From Sphaeroforma sirkka (taxonomy: Eukaryota > Opisthokonta > Ichthyosporea > Ichthyophonida), in NCBI GenBank assembly GCA_001586965.3, contig LUCW03001397.1, forward strand, positions 120,001-184,000: 64,000 nt of DNA. Reading direction: 5' to 3'. The notes under the pieces are model-generated. The model was not told the origin of the DNA. It searched no databases and saw only the letters and a program-made list of their open reading frames with translations. Positions 1 to 11,681 of the stretch are shown here, piece after piece (positions within the stretch are counted from its first letter, which is position 1; each line of letters opens with the position of its first letter). A program made the position numbers and the translations under genes.

Positions 1-125
1 TCAAATTGGCGGTGGTCATGCTAGTATCATTAGATGGATGATAATATACTAGACTTGTGATGTTGTTGGGATGACAAAATTTATTTGTCCAAATATATAT
101 AGTCTTATTTTATGACATGGATTGA

Positions 126-262
126 CACAATATGACGTGCATATTAGATACATTCGAAACAAGTCACTGACGGACTACAGTACGACAAGCTATGATACAA
201 TATCACACAATACGACACAGTATGGCACGTTACGATACAATACGACACATTATATCACAACT
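126..262. repeat. Imperfect short repeats of a TACGACACAATA-like word
   Basis: Irregular repetition of words such as tacgacac, acaatatgac and tatgatacaata just upstream of the first visible phosphatase exon. It reads open in two plus frames only because the repeat lacks stops. It is probably intron sequence. Confidence 0.4.
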
Positions 263-287
263 GATAAGGCAACGAATTTCGTATCAG

Positions 288-1566
288 ATTCTGTTTCGAC
301 ATGGCGATCGGACAGCTGTGACTTCGCCCATACCGAAGGTTTCTTATCCAGCTGCAGACTACTACATGTGTGATATGGGTAGGATTGAAAGTTTTACCTA
401 CAAGGGAGACAATTCGAAGGAACGGCCGGTAAGTAGGAGTGAATAATATATCTAGTGTTGTAATTTCAATCGAATTCGGCTCTATTCAGATTATTGTAGT
501 GAAAATGCATGGTCTATGAGAGTGGTTTGCTGTAGACGACTATATGTGTGACTCGATAGGATTGGAACATCCATTCAAAAGGCAAATCACTCGGTAGTCG
601 TATAGTTAAATCGGATTAAGCTTCATGTAGCTAGTAGTAACGTATTCTCTTAGTGTAGGGGTGGATTGGTGATTGCATACTTGGGCCCTACATTTCATGT
701 GAAGCCCTGATAAGGTTGTGTGTTCGCCATTCGTATATCCTGCGCTTGTGTTGTGAAACTGCGATGTCCTCAGCTTCTCGACTCGTGCCGTTGCATCATA
801 TATCGGATAACTGCACGCGTCGGTCACAGATCGATTGTATTGAGTACATTTGCCAGCTTGTCGGATAGTCCAGATCCTTCATCGGCAAGTATCCATGCTC
901 AACTCGCAAATCAAGCGTGATGAATTTATACGGCCTAGGTATGAATTTGTGGAAGGCGGAAACATAGTTATGTAAGATGCACCTGTACTTGCATCTACAT
1001 TTTATTGGAAAGCTCACTTGAATTAAATATGTATGTTTGAGATCTGAACACTTGAATCACCTCAGCTGTGTCCGTGCAGAGTTCAGCCGCGTAGCGATGA
1101 GCTATTGTTAAGTCATGCCAGGAATATGTTAATTAGGGTTGATGGGTGTTCTATGTGAATACCCTTAGCAGGATGCGCCAATGTCTACTAATCCATGGGA
1201 GAGTATCAGATTTTGCGACCTTGGCAAACTCGTGTCTAAAAATTTACAGTGGCAGTCGCAGAGTTGTGCAACGTGAGACAGAAGTATGTAAAAGTTGAAT
1301 GGAATTTTGGTTGCGCAACGAATATACGTCGTACAAAGCATGCAAACATATTATCAATACATTTGCATATACAATCAACAAGGGGATGTTGAGTTTGTAT
1401 TCACGGATACGCCGATACACTTCAAATATGTATTTATATATATATATCATCTTAGCAGCATAACGACTACATCCAAAGGTATCTAAATTATTATCCAGTG
1501 GATTATATATATATGTGTGTGGGTGGGTGTGGGTGTGGGTGTGGGTGTGGGTGGGTGTGGGTATAT

Positions 1567-1610
<44 letters not shown>

Positions 1611-4600
1611 ATATATATATATATATATGTATGTATATATATATATATATATATATTCATATAAATATTACCTGTCAACAAAATCGAACTTCATTTCTAC
1701 TCTCAAAATCTCACCTTCTATCCTTTTGTTCCAGAATCCATCTTTAAAAATAATCGCGACCGACGACGAACACGAGCCTGTGTGTGAAAAGGGGCTTCTG
1801 ACTGCTAAAGGTTGCCGCCAACACGTTGCTCTCGGTGGGAAGATGCTCCAGAAATATGGCAACTACTATCTGCAGACATCCACGTATGCGCATCATCCAA
1901 CTCACGCGATACGCAAAAGTAATATTACACTGAATGTTTATGACTTACACCTATGTTGTCAAAGATATACGGTGATGCAGGTGAGTGGCACCAGTATTAT
2001 TCTAGACAACCGGAAACTATCGTCACTTTGTTGATGTTGTATGCACTTCTGAGTGAGTAGATCTGAACAATGCATCCACTATGCCAGCTGCAGAGTTTAG
2101 TAGTCGGGACATGTTCGCAAATATTTGTGGGTTTTCTTCGTCTGTAGTTTTTAAATCACCCTTATGTGTAGCCAATATCCGCTTATATGTGTATGCTCTC
2201 GAAATGATACTTGCTAATTGCCGCCACCTGATTTTTGAAAATACAGGAGTGAGAGACTGAGTTTGACACAGCTTCATGCCACCAACTACGATAGAACACA
2301 CAAGTCACTGGCGTGTTTCCTCAAAGGGTTTCGTCTATTTGAAGGTGAAGCGTAAGTTCCCTCTATCTCTGTGTTACGTACACTTACAGTACATTATAAA
2401 TGCTTCAATATCTATATCAGATATTACATATAAAGCGTATTGTTGCAGTATCATACTTAGTCCGGAAACTGACTGTACAGGTAGTATAATCATAGATTCA
2501 GGATGTGCTTGTGCCATTATACAGACAGTTTGATGATGAACTTATATGTATACGTGCGTGCGGAAGAATTCTGGTGTTCTAATTTGAAGTCTATTTATCA
2601 CTCGCCACGCGTCAGTATAAACCTTCTCGTAGTTAGGTGTATTCCTGACCATATTAGATATTGGACGTATTCTTGATAGATGTTTCTGAAAGGTGCTCCC
2701 TATACCCAGAAGATGATATTCAGAATTATAGTAGTCGATAAATAACTATGAAAAAGCGCTCAAAAGCATATATTTTCCCATGTACCGGTCGTATAAGAGC
2801 TATTCAACGTTATTCTACACAATACAGCCACGAGCATAAGAGAAAGTTTAATGTATATATGTACTTGTAGGCCTAGACACACAGAGAAACGACTATATGC
2901 AGTCAGACATTTTGAAGATTTCAACGTGGTGGGGTGGGTATTTTACACAATACAGCCCTGAGCATAAAAGAAGGTTTAGTGGATATATGTCCTTGTAGGC
3001 CTAGACACACAGCGAAATGACTATATGCAGTCCGACAGTGTGAAGATAATATGTTATCGCTTACGGTGTCCAGTATATTGATTGGGGGATCGATGAAGTA
3101 TCGATCCGATTACACAATTGATTTCATGGCCGTCAAAAGCAGAATATATTCAGATATATATACATATACATTGACTATCTCATTCTGAATAAGCTACAAA
3201 CATTGCTGATGTCACCGTTGTTCTGTACAGCAATCTCGATGTGAAGGTCGCGCAGCAGGCCAGTACCATATTGCACCCGAATTCGCACTGTCAGCAGTTT
3301 GTCGATGCGATATCAGATGTGTACACAACCCCGGAGTGGATCACCAGGTACTGTTGAAGGCACTTGCGATTGCAGGTGACAATCAAATGACATGCTGAGG
3401 GACATGAACCCATTTTTATTTTGTGACTATTGTTTTGAGTAAGTGTTTGCGTATCTACTGCATTTGGTGCATCTGCACTATCTGATCCCATTTACGAAGT
3501 GTATATTTGCTATCACACGTGAATCACTATGTGATCCTGCTTTCCGCTTATTATTTTCAGGTGGAAGTCCCATGGCGAGCCTTTAGTCAACCCAGTTGCT
3601 CAGGAACTGGGTATTGCGGAAGACGAACTCTTGCGCTATATAACCTCGAAAGGTAATCTTTTAGTCCAGTGTGTTGACACATACGCAACACTTCTGTGGG
3701 CTAGCCTGTGTCGATGTACGGCTTTTTTTGTAGTGGATCACGATCGGACTTTATGAATTTGCGTCTAGAACTAGTGATGACTTTTGCATTCCAATTGAAT
3801 TTTGTAAGCGAGTCCCACACTAGGTAATCTTGGAACAATCCGAACGGGTAACTTGACCTTGATATCTCCTTCACAAGCACAGGTAAGAAGGGACCTTTGT
3901 GGGAGTCTGTCTTCGATCAGTTGCATGTCCGTATGTCGCATGCACTCGGTTTCCCAGGAACACTCACACAGGACATGTACGACAGGGTGCGGAAGGAAGC
4001 CTCGGTGCAGTTGGGCATCGCATTTTCTGACCAGACAATGCTGGAAATAGGTATGAATGACGATTACATGCTGTCTCATTGTACACTGCATGTGGGCATA
4101 ATGTGACTATCAGATATTGCTGGTATCTGGTCAGTTGGTAGGAGAGTATGTAATGTGCTGTAAGTCGGGAGGAATTAATGTGTCTGTATTAATGCTGTAA
4201 GTCGGTAGGAATTGATTGTTCATGCCTGATGGTATGCACTGATTGTTTGTACATCTGTGCACCGATCATACATAGTTGGAAAAATCTGAGCAGTGGTGAC
4301 ATGTGCTAGCTGTGTACAATGACCGTATCAACTGTTTGACATCACTACGAAATACTGGGAGTCGATTTGAACAAGTGTGGCATTATCAATTGGTTTGATG
4401 TTTGAATTTACTTATACATAGACCGTAACTCCGTTATGACTGACTACTTATAGTCACGCACGCGCCGCTACCTTTGGATGTGAATATGAATGCCTACTTT
4501 GGTCCATTCATTCTCAATATGGTTTGGTCATCATATGTGCCCGTGCTTTTCAACGTCCAGCACTCTCTGCCGTGATGTTTCGCTTGTCAAGTTTTCATTC

Positions 4601-6082
4601 ATTGTAAGCGTCAATATCCCATGAATTTAAAGATCATTTCGAATGTTCAAATTTGTGCCAAGAGCTCGTGAGATACTGCGCGTAATTGAGTGGTATATAG
4701 CTCTCATCTTACAGTCCCTCGAATAATATGAATGTACACGCACACAAAGTACATTCAGCCTGATTTGTCTTGCCCCAGCTATTATTGTTCTCAGGAGAAT
4801 GTATCCACTGTTCCTTAATCTCAGACTGGGACACGAATAGAGATTTTTACATATAACCGTCTGCAATGTTCTAGTCAATTGTAGTTACAATCGACAGTAA
4901 CCAGAGCAGATTTGACTGATCTTCAAATAAATCTCTCAGTTTCGTTGGGGAATCTGTGATAGTACCACATCTGGACCTGTATCCTACAATGTTTTATCGT
5001 TGAGGTGTAGAACCGTATATATACAAATATTGCTGTATGAATTGTATAATTGTCTATTCCATGTAGTCTCCGCTACTCTCCTTAGACAGCAAAGGCCCGA
5101 GCTTTTATTCCATGTAGATAGCAACTCATACTTTCTCGCGCAATACCTCAGGCACGATGGCGTTGATGCAGATGCTCTACGATGAGATGGACCGCAGATT
5201 CGCCGACTACAAGAAAAATCGATCTCCGAATTTTAATGATAGGCTGCAACTGCGCTTGTAAGTGAACAACTCGTTTCCTGTATACACATGTCTGTCTCAC
5301 TGTGTGAATCGAGCATTTGTGTGACTTGCTGTGTGAGTGTACGTTTTATATGCGCACACCACACTAACCATTGCACGAGTTTAATTGAACTCTTCCAGTG
5401 TCTGCTTCTACAGTGTGGCCTACGTACCCCCATTCACGAATTATGGGATATCATTTTTTTCCGCTTGTTCTGAGATGTTTGCAAGTAGGATATTCTACAC
5501 TCCATTGAGAGACATTCTCGTGTTGAAGTACTGAATCTGTATGTGTTGACAAATAAGCTCACTCTTGCCCCTTCCCCACAGATATTCCGGTCACGATACC
5601 ACTATAATTCCCATGTTGTGTGCGATGGCTGTGTACGATGATGAGTGGCCCGGTTACGCCAGCCATTTCGATATACAGCTCGCTGTGAAGGGTATGTGTA
5701 CGTGTGAAAACAACGCATGGGCTCCTTTTACTATGCGAATCTTGTGACTGTCCTGGTCCACTTTTAACGGTACCAACACCTATTCGTAATTGAACCACGC
5801 TACGTATATATTGAGAAGATAGGTTTTGCGTCACAATCATAGTATATGGGTACAATTGTTTATTCCCGTACGTTTTTCGCATCTAAACTAAGTAGCTGTA
5901 CGCATTCCACCCTCACAGATGAGAATCCATTTGTGAGAGTATACTACCAGAACTCAGACACTGACACATCTGAACGACTTTTGAAGTTGCCTGGCTGTGC
6001 ACAAGACGTTTGTACGTTGAAGGAATTCAAAGCGATCGCTTATCAATATAGGCCTAATAGAGAATGCAACGCTATTCCGTAA
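288..6082 (+). CDS. Histidine acid phosphatase, ACP6/PXYLP1-like, multi-exon (5' end not found)
   Basis: Branch-2 histidine phosphatase; relatives hydrolyse phosphomonoesters such as lysophosphatidic acid (ACP6) or phosphoxylose (PXYLP1). Exons seen: 288-428 with the catalytic FRHGDR motif; 1735-1883 with the family's 'LT..G..QH..LG' segment; 2247-2344 with [10 protein letters not shown], the counterpart of RSTNxxRTxxS; 2449-2480; about 3231-3347; 3561-3652; 3883-4050; 5152-5257; 5582-5691 with YSGHDTT, the His-Asp proton-donor motif; and 5919-6082, ending PGC...C, the usual disulphide-rich tail, then a stop. Splice phases agree from 288 to 2480 and from 3231 to 6082; the join between 2480 and 3231 is not solved, so an exon or another acceptor is missing. 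The exon holding the start codon and any signal peptide lies upstream of 288, probably outside the window. The family is secure; the substrate is not. Confidence 0.88.
429..1734 (+). other. Phosphatase intron with microsatellite
   Basis: Phase-0 intron between the RHGDR exon and the next exon (donor gtaagt at 429, acceptor ag at 1733-1734). The protein reads through smoothly when the two exons are placed side by side. No other gene is seen in it; small open frames on both strands look random. Confidence 0.6.
1503..1656. repeat. Compound microsatellite (GGGTGT)n-(TA)n-(TATG)n
   Basis: A GTGGGT/GGGTGT tract (about 1516-1562) is followed by long TA and TATG runs to about 1656. These create false open frames rich in Tyr-Ile and Val-Gly on both strands. 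It lies at the 3' end of a phosphatase intron, about 80 bases before the acceptor. Confidence 0.9.
2814..3048. repeat. Intronic tandem duplication, period about 129 bp
   Basis: Two copies of a segment starting 'tacacaatacagcc' (about 2815 and 2943), each containing 'cttgtaggcctagacacaca' and 'gactatatgcagtc', differ at scattered positions, so the duplication is not very recent. It lies between phosphatase exons. Confidence 0.75.
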
Positions 6083-7200
6083 CGCAATTAATTGTGTGTT
6101 AGCAGCTAAGAAAATAGGCTCACCCTCTGCACTTTTTCGGTCAGTTGACACGCGACATTATATCAGATCTCACGTGTACGTTCGAGGTCACGCGGAGATT
6201 CAACCGAGTTCTCTAACTCGCGTATTTGATATGAGAATACATGTGGTCCATCATCGCATCCGCCCGGTGTTTCACCATATTCATCTGGTGTTTTACTGTC
6301 TGTATGGTATATCAGAGCCGAGATGTATGCTCTGTCGGTGATCCGAGAATGCTTACGTAACAGTTGTAAGCCGAGCATCCAATGATGTAGGAAGCTCAAT
6401 GTAATTAGATGCTTAGATGCACGGAATCAGTCTCCGATAAAGAATTTACTATTGTCGAGTATATGCATGGAAGGAGAATGAGAATGTGTAATGTTCATTG
6501 ACAATTATCCAGAGTGGATATTAAGTACCGGGTGTTAATTTGAAGTCAGATTGTAAATTATGCGATTTTCTAGGTTTTGTAGGGTACCATCTCGGATACG
6601 TGCTGGATTCCGTGTGACTAGATCATATACACCAACAAATAATTGTTCGCTATCGAGAGACACGGCCCAAATACCTTTTATAATCCAGCTGGATCGCATC
6701 ACGGGCGCCTTATTCACTGTGCTTGATCCGGTTATGTCAAAGCGGTTGAAAACCAACCGGCGGACAGCTACAACGAGCTAATAGCACGGTTTGTACCCGT
6801 TCTTCAGCAATTTCTTAGTAAAACGATGCATATTGACATTCCTCACGGTGGTGTTTCCTCACTATATTTGTGCATCCTATGTCAAAATCAATTTCACGGA
6901 ACGTTCTGCATTCGCATGAACGTCAAATGGACTCATTTTAAACTCCATTGTATTGGAAGCCTATGGATTTTGTTCGTTCACCGTGCACTTGCCACAGAAT
7001 GCTGATCGCTATTTCATCACTACGTGGAAATTCTTAGTGAACTGATTCTTCGTTCACCGTGAGGATGCGGGATGCAGTCAGTATTCGACTTGACCTTTTT
7101 ATTAACATTAACAACATATAGTCACATATTTAAGCTACAACATATAGTCATGTACTTAGGCCAGAAGGTTAGCTAGCGTTCCTTGCTTCAGTAGTGATCG
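6083..7200. other. Intergenic, no recognised feature
   Basis: Follows the phosphatase stop. A minus-strand open frame at 6535-6756 (73 codons, including IWAVSLDSEQLFVGVYD) might be a terminal exon of an unknown gene, since it is not low complexity, but no family is recognised and no partner exon was found. Confidence 0.3.
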
Positions 7201-7207
7201 GAAATAC

Positions 7208-7582
7208 TTAGTTTCTTGGCGCTTCACTGCGGGTGATATGTATGTCAGTTTGTTCCTGTTTATTCAAGCTAGTGCGATAATTTTCGTGTCCAGCAGTAAG
7301 TTCTTGATGTCTCCACTGCCGGAGATTTGGCCGGAATTTCAGGTCGGAATGGCCAGTAGGTCGGCCTTTTCTCAGATCTCTTCTGCAGGAAAATCTCTGA
7401 CCCCGCAAAGCGACGATTGGGAAAGAATCTTTCGGCTTGTGGTGCATGCCGAGCTCTTCAGTTTCAAAGACAAAATCCAAGGATGGTTGACTTCTATAAA
7501 CAGAATTGGTGGTAGAAATGGCTACACGATAGGCGATGTCAAAATCCCGAGCTCTACACTGTTTGTCATATAAGTACTTCAA
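7208..7582. other. Overlapping open frames on both strands, unrecognised
   Basis: A 124-codon minus-strand frame and a 111-codon plus-strand frame cover almost the same bases. Neither shows a motif I recognise. The doubled openness in a stretch without simple repeats suggests a remnant of former coding sequence, host or transposon, with the strand undetermined. Confidence 0.25.
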
Positions 7583-8964
7583 TTTGTTAGCGGATTAGTT
7601 CGCTACTCTTTTAAATGAAAAAGCATCGAGTTCTTTTGAATAATATTAGTGTAGATACCCTATCCACTCCACAATAACTTCATTCGTTGCATACTGATAG
7701 GGACTGGCTCCTTTAAATCGAGAGAATAAAATGGCCAGAAACTAAAGTGTTCGCCAAACTTTTAAAATTATCCGATCGTCCAATCAGGATTAACCCTTCA
7801 ATGCAAATACGTGCTATTGTAAATCTGTAGTTGTATTCGCGTTTTAATGTTTCGATAGAACCATATTGTACAGTACACGCTCAGCAGTATGTATCTGACG
7901 TGTACTATATACTGTCGGTCTTTCCGTATTAGTGGAATAAAGACTCTAGTATACAATTAGACCCATTGCGCAAGTCAATGCGAGCACCGACTGACATACT
8001 TCCCGTCAATTAATTTAAGACCTTGCATGGAGTTCCGTTTTAATATTACATAAATTTATACATTTACGTTCGTACTGTCATCTTGCTCAAAAGTTATGCC
8101 TAGAGGTTCAAAACTTACCATAACTGCTGCCCGATATCCTGGGAGCATGTGTCGTGTATATAGATAGCTCAAATATTCTATACCAATAGAATGCATGCAG
8201 TATAGAGTACACTAGTCAATCACTCTAGCCCATAAATACAAAACTCTAGCCCACACGCAATATTTATTGTCCTTATATTTGTGGCTATTCATTTGTTATG
8301 GTAGCACGTATAATTTTGTGCTTTGTTATGATAGCACACATAATATAGTACGTCACCCATACTGTTTGTATTTGTTTCTTGTTCGTACACTCCACTACGG
8401 ATCCAACATTCAGGACGATTTTGGTTCATAACAGTCACATAGTAGCTCCGGCATTATTGCTTTTAGTAGTAATCTGCGCTCAGTTACACATTACTCCGGA
8501 GCAACGCGCAAAATATGATACCAATCTATAGCACGTAGTGCCATATCACATTCCGGATTCGATTATGGAGTGGATGTCATAGTATCATGCATTTACTACT
8601 GCCGCAGTTTGGGAATAATTGACTGGTCGGCTACCGGATGCGTACGCGTCACTTTATGCATGACTGTTTTTCATCAAGAGATGATAACAAGCTTCACATA
8701 TCCAAGTTGCTTCACATACCGTCATGTCTACTGCAACGAACAAAAGTTGTAAAAACACACCGCAAATTCGAACAAAGTTCCGTGGTTATCATGGGCCAAA
8801 CTCGTCGCATACTACAGCAAAATATCACAGGCTGAAACCCGAATGAAGTATTGGTGGAGACCCAATTTTAAATCACAGAACAGAGTGTGGTAGAGAAAAC
8901 GGTAAAAGAGTAGGGAACCAGTATAAGAGGGAATACCTTCGTATAGAACATTGTTTTCGCTGAG
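7583..8964. other. Intergenic, no recognised feature
   Basis: AT-rich sequence with no long open frame. A loose direct repeat 'tttgttatg.tagcac' occurs twice near 8,290-8,340. Nothing else is supported. Confidence 0.3.
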
Positions 8965-9006
8965 GCGAAGCACGTAGACGCGAAGCACGTAGACGCGAAG
9001 CACGTA
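8965..9006. repeat. Three tandem copies of a 15-bp CpG-containing unit
   Basis: The unit gcgaagcacgtagac occurs at 8965, 8980 and 8995, the last copy diverging at its end. It sits about 250 bases before the gypsy fossil. Confidence 0.8.
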
Positions 9007-9249
9007 CAAAATCAGATATTGTAACTGCAACAACGAAGAATGCTTCGATGCCTGGCAATGAAAATGTTATAGAATGTTTTTGATATGGAAACAAACACCG
9101 GCTTTCCATTTTCCCATTACTCTAGATAAGATCCAACGTTATAAAGAGAAGGACAGTACAGCGCATGGGGAAGCAAAAGTAGTCACCACTACTGCTACTA
9201 CATCAAAAGGTGATAAAGTTATGACCGATGCGAGCGAAAGGTTGACAAT

Positions 9250-10740
9250 GATTTAAGCAACAAATGGCAATTACAGCCTGGGACTAAAGCCTGTCCATCT
9301 CAACGTTGCCGAGCTAAGATCAACGTTGAAGTTTTTCAATACTTATCGAGTGCAGGCATTACTCGATGAATATGGTTGTAGCTTTATGATTATCAGCATT
9401 CAGAAATGCAGTTGTCTTGTTTTGGTGCGGGAGGATCAGCCAACATTTCGCAGTAAGTACTGTTCGATTTAGTATTAAAGATAGCATTTTTATCGATACA
9501 TTTCTCATTGTGATTCGTTTACTTCCTGGTGTAAAGTAGCTACTTGGTCTCGACTGGAGCGTTCCTGGTGTTCAATGTGATACTAAGCAAGCACAATTCA
9601 AACGGTAAAATGAAGGGGAAAAATTGTTCAACAAGAAACATACACCGCGAGTTTCTCGCCCATCAGATGGGGGATATAATGGCACTGCAGTCAAACATAT
9701 ATTTCATAACCAGAAAGTTTCTGTAGCTGGTCACACAATCCCTCGTGTTCGGCTTCTGATATCAAGTTTCAAAAATAAAAGTAGATTACTATAATATATA
9801 TTTGTTCCCAAAAGCATCGCTTTAAAATATATCACTGCCTGTTTAGTGTAAGGTACTAATCGCAAAAGGTATATTTAAATCGGTAACCACTGACTAAATT
9901 TTGTAACCTTTGTGTATAAATAATTCATTATTGGATATATTGAGGAACTCGACATTCCTTAGTTAGTTGAGGCAGTCACATCTTTTGAAACGGAATAGAT
10001 TTTTTCTCACCTCTCTGGAAAGAGACATCACAAGAGAAGACATACATTTGTCACGCGAAGAGAAACTACCATTTGATTATAAACATGCCATAAATTTATC
10101 AGATGCACAAAAATTAGTTATTGAAGATCTGCTCATTAAGTAGTACTTGTTCGATCATTCTGAGCACGATCACCGTTTCAATGATCAACCCCCAGTTTGG
10201 TTGCTGATAAACACCGAAGAAGCGGTATACGTAAAGCAATATACTCTTTCACGCACGCAAGAATATGCTCATGAAACTATTGTACGTGACATGATGGCAA
10301 TGATATTATAGAAGACTCGGATAACCCACTCCAGAACTTGTATTGCCGAAACCTTAATAGTCAGGGACGTATAGGTTAGTCAAGGAGCGTATAGGTTAGT
10401 CGCAGATTTCAAAAAGTCAAACACGCACATACTATACCGTGACTAGCCAATAGTACACTCAGCTTTCTAAAAACTAAGTGGTTGTCAGTATTTCAGTACA
10501 TGGGACGTGGAATCGGGATATTGTCAAGTTTTAGTAGATAAAAAATCTCGTAGATTCCTAGCTTTCTCCACGCCTATGACAAAAGTTTAATATAGAGTTA
10601 CACCGATGACACTACGACCATCGGCTGTTAGGCTGTTATATTTTATAAACCACAAACGGCAGTATTTGTTTATGCTACCATATGTGGCAGAAAGGAGCCC
10701 GTGATAATTTGATGGATTTGACTATTGAAATATGATGCGA
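9250..10740 (+). mobile_element. Ty3/gypsy-type LTR retrotransposon fossil (protease end to reverse transcriptase)
   Basis: The clearest part is a reverse transcriptase stretch near 10,480-10,570 of the 'FST.D...GY.Q' type followed by 'FSTP', as in Ty3/gypsy polymerases. A possible protease-end segment (LLGLDW-like, about 9,540) and a weakly coding connector lie upstream in the same direction. It carries many breaks and no flanking LTR was recognised. Judged by the decay it is old. Confidence 0.6.
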
Positions 10741-10964
10741 AGTGCGTTCGAAAGACTAAGAATAGCGTTATGACTAAGCACTAACATATTCAGAGTGTGT
10801 GTCCAACGCTCGCCCGTTTCATGCACAAGTCGACGCGTGCAAAGTCAGTGAAGGTTGTGTTGACACTATTGCAACTGTACAAAGGTAAACTACAGGAATG
10901 TCTACATGCACATCAGGCTTCATATTCGTGAAAAGGTTTTGGGAAAATTGTAGGAAAGTTAATA

Positions 10965-11285
10965 TTGTCGAACTGCTGCGAGAAGCTCAGGGCGAGTGAT
11001 GCAACGATGGAAGACATATGTTCACGACGATGGATACAGAATACCTCTACCATTGGGTGAAAACCAGATCATGTGTGCCATTGTGTGGAACAAAGCTGGC
11101 CCACCCTCGTAGTGGTCATATGGGCTTGTCGAACTGCTGCGAGAAGCTCGGGGCGAGTGATGCAACGATAGAAGACATATGTTCACGACGATAGATACAG
11201 AATACATCTACCATCGGGTGAAACCAGATCCTGTGTCCCATTGTGTGGAATGAAGCTGGCCCATCCTTGTAGTGGTCATATGGGC
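10965..11285. repeat. Two tandem copies of a 161-bp unit
   Basis: The unit begins ttgtcgaactgctgcg at 10965 and again at 11126, and each copy ends with 'gtggtcatatggg'. The copies differ at roughly a dozen positions. The pair abuts the 3' remnant of the minus-strand LINE and may be part of its tail or of a separate repeat. Confidence 0.85.
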
Positions 11286-11289
11286 CGAG

Positions 11290-11681
11290 TCAGTCTGAGA
11301 TTTTAGGGGTTGTCATCCGCAATTCTTTTTTCGGAGCGAAGTTGGAGGCTGCCCAATCCTGGCTATTCATAGCGGGAAGTATTCCAGGTGGTACGAGAAG
11401 TCTCAAAGATTTGGCCTGTACCGAAATCTGGAAATAGTACTTCAGTAGAGTGATGGGTATGGGGAACATCAATCTATCGACCAGTACTGAATGGGGACAG
11501 ATTGGTACCCACTGTCCATAGAGAAGGAAGCTCCCGAGACAGTCGAGGAGAGTCCATACACCGTAGTAGTCATGCCGATTATGTAGTTGATGTAGTAAGT
11601 CCGGTCCAATTGAGGGTAGATTAGGGCCCTTCAGAATACGCCTTATTATGAAACTGATACAAGCAAAGTGGCTGGACGTAA
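11290..11681 (-). mobile_element. LINE, 3' remnant of the minus-strand copy (C terminus of ORF2)
   Basis: The minus-strand translation contains SSHFACISFIIRRIL and FPIPITLLKYYFQISV. Both match the plus-strand LINE copy at 26.5-26.8 kb (TSHFTCIKQLIRRIL and FPIP..ITLLKYYFQISV). It is the continuation of the minus-strand LINE at 13.9-18.0 kb: that copy stops just before this segment of the protein, and a copia element lies between the two parts. Similarity to the other copy fades near 11,300. Confidence 0.8.

Noticed and set aside
1244-2034. Long Tyr-Ile and Gly-Val-rich open frames on both strands
   Set aside because: They are products of TA and GGGTGT microsatellites; only 1735-1883 is a supported exon.
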